Made by a program: the position numbers and the translations under genes
Part shown: positions 32,633 through 33,840 of the stretch, piece by piece
Layout of the letters: every line of letters begins with the position of its first letter
Numbering within the stretch: the first letter of the stretch is position 1
Origin: DATLYB01 sp964502525
GTDB taxonomy: Bacteria > Bacteroidota > Bacteroidia > Chitinophagales > CAIOSU01
NCBI GenBank assembly: GCA_964502525.1
Contig: CAZCXH010000037.1
Location: 1-33,840, forward strand
Reading direction: 5' to 3'
DNA length: 33,840 nt
The notes under the pieces: generated by a model
Database searches by the model: none
The model's input: the letters and a program-made list of their open reading frames with translations, nothing else
What the model was told of the DNA's origin: nothing

Positions 32633-33616
32633 ATGATTATATTGAAAGGGGTTACTTTGGATTTACCTGATGGTTCATTTGCAAATTTTGTCGGAATCCC
32701 AATGAGGCTTTTATTCTTCCATAAAGCAGACAGTTCGTTTTATGGAGCCCTTGAAATTGATTCTGGAGGTCCGGTTTTCGGCACTGTTGTCTATGACTAT
32801 GTGAAATTCGATCCGATAACTGGCGTAGTAACAACCATTAAATCCCGCGTTGACTACATGGACGATACCCGTTTGCCAGTTAATCAAAATAGCAGTGTGC
32901 TATATGCATTCAATTTTAAGAGTTGGTCTCCGACAACCTACACCCTATACACTATCAATATTCTTGCGGGTGATATAACAGATTCTGTTGACGTTGTTCT
33001 CAATGACAAAGGATTCTACTATGATGTAATGGCGTATCATAATGGATTAAACAAAATATTCGCCATAACAGGAGACACCGCAGCAAACTATCTTGTCTCT
33101 ATTGACCCCGCAACCGGGCTGGTGCAGGAGCTTTTGACATTCTCCCGTCAATTATTTTGGGGACCGATTGATTACTCAGAAGTGACTATCAGCGAAAGCT
33201 TGAACCTGCTTTCCTTTTTTGCTCAGAAAGAATCAGGAAGCGGCAGAGCGGTAATTATTACAGTTGATTTAATCAATCACACCTTGGTTGCTTCCCCCAG
33301 TCTGAGCGAAGAAGTTTGGGGATGGGTTTACAGCACGGAATGTGCGGGAACGACATCAACTGAAAATATTGACAGCGATTCTAAGTTGAGCATAATCCCT
33401 AACCCATCCAACGGAAACAAAATCACCATTCAATCGAACCGGGAGGCGATTGATAAAATAGAACTCATCAACTTTGCTGGACAAACGAGGTGCTATTCCT
33501 ATCAGGAACAATCAGTTTACGAGATAAACACTGAGAACCTGCCCAATGGATTGTACCTGGTGAGGGCGATAGTCGGGAACAAGCATTATGTTGAAAGAGT
33601 CATAATAACTAATTGA
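32633..33616 (+). CDS. T9SS-sorted protein lacking a signal peptide (probably 5' truncated)
   Basis: 327 residues if started at ATG 32633. The frame stays open back to 32372, but that part is the hairpin-rich stretch. The body is a beta-propeller-like region with repeated units such as LYTINILAGDITDSVDVVLN and YLVSIDPATGLVQELLTF, and the last 80 residues are a type A sorting domain (LSIIPNPSNGNKITIQSNRE, LPNGLYLVRAIVGNKHYVER). T9SS cargo needs a Sec signal peptide, and none is visible. The N-terminus was therefore probably lost when the upstream element joined, or the stretch upstream is inserted sequence. Confidence 0.6.
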   Translation: MIILKGVTLDLPDGSFANFVGIPMRLLFFHKADSSFYGALEIDSGGPVFGTVVYDYVKFDPITGVVTTIKSRVDYMDDTRLPVNQNSSVLYAFNFKSWSPTTYTLYTINILAGDITDSVDVVLNDKGFYYDVMAYHNGLNKIFAITGDTAANYLVSIDPATGLVQELLTFSRQLFWGPIDYSEVTISESLNLLSFFAQKESGSGRAVIITVDLINHTLVASPSLSEEVWGWVYSTECAGTTSTENIDSDSKLSIIPNPSNGNKITIQSNREAIDKIELINFAGQTRCYSYQEQSVYEINTENLPNGLYLVRAIVGNKHYVERVIITN

Positions 33617-33798
33617 AAGAGAAGATAAATAAATACACACCTGAGCAAGCAGCCTACATAGTCAGCGTGGATGAGTTGAGCCAATCGAATGAAGTTATTC
33701 TTGGCAAACCACTATCCCGCCTCGATAAAGAACTTGTGGACAGGATAGCGAAGGAAATACACTTCTTTGATGGTTATCAATGCAAGGGTGTCCCCTGA
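33613..33798 (+). CDS. Small hypothetical protein, TTG start
   Basis: 61 residues from TTG 33613, overlapping the stop of the T9SS gene as TTGA. The translation (KINKYTPEQAAYIVSVDELS; LSRLDKELVDRIAKEIHFFD) looks protein-like, with acidic and basic helices, but I recognise no family. There is no ATG in frame near the start. Beyond it the window ends with 42 bases holding nothing I can name. Confidence 0.3.
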   Translation: MKEKINKYTPEQAAYIVSVDELSQSNEVILGKPLSRLDKELVDRIAKEIHFFDGYQCKGVP

Positions 33799-33840
33799 AA
33801 ATACTGTTGTTGATTCCTGTTTAATAAAATCGAAACGTCC

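Overview
The window is a draft or metagenome-type contig from a Bacteroidota bacterium, probably of the Chitinophagales/Sphingobacteriales kind. The evidence is two proteins with C-terminal type IX secretion sorting domains, Bacteroidota -7 promoter boxes (TAnnTTTG) before several genes and both tRNAs, an Arm-domain Bacteroidota tyrosine recombinase, YceI/DUF5777 and DLH/MsrA clusters, and almost no Shine-Dalgarno dependence. A 100-N gap at 11983-12082 shows it is an assembled scaffold.

Region 1 (1-11837) is an accessory island. After a truncated membrane protein on the minus strand comes a DUF4258 protein with a B12-type radical SAM enzyme. An XRE regulator and a tightly packed operon follow: Ycf46-like AAA+ ATPase, UPF1-like SF1 helicase, two proteins with degenerate phospholipase-D-like features (the second with a long coiled coil), DUF2997, DUF1257 (Ycf35-like) and a NrdG-like radical SAM activase. 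Intergenic distances are -11 to +5 bases, so these should work as one machine. The set looks like a nucleic-acid-directed conflict or surveillance system. It resembles known helicase-plus-PLD defence systems in outline but has an unusual Ycf46/DUF2997/Ycf35/radical-SAM module. The DUF4258 and XRE genes share a promoter module (two TTACA repeats 21 bp apart and a T(A/T)nnTTTG box at the same distance), which suggests one regulon.

Region 2 (11794-13611) is a three-gene tandem array of Uma2-family genes on the minus strand, joined by 4-base ATGA overlaps and convergent with the operon. The N gap lies in the last one and is probably an assembly artefact, because an identical 55-mer flanks it.

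Region 3 (13652-29816) is ordinary chromosome: RlmI-type rRNA methyltransferase, secreted M43 metalloprotease, OB-fold protein, cytochrome c/YceI/DUF5777 cluster, TPR and beta-propeller proteins, O-antigen ligase family protein, DUF2452, tryptophan 2,3-dioxygenase, DUF456, dienelactone hydrolase, MsrA, a secreted protein of unknown function, tRNA-Ser(CGA), DnaJ-TPR protein and tRNA-Asp(GUC). Several palindromic REP-like elements sit at gene ends and starts.

Region 4 (29817-33840) is a decayed integrative element next to tRNA-Asp. It has an integrase whose N- and C-terminal halves face each other on opposite strands (an internal inversion), an excisionase-like HTH protein, a RepL-like replication protein, a hairpin-dense stretch and a T9SS-sorted protein without a recognisable signal peptide.
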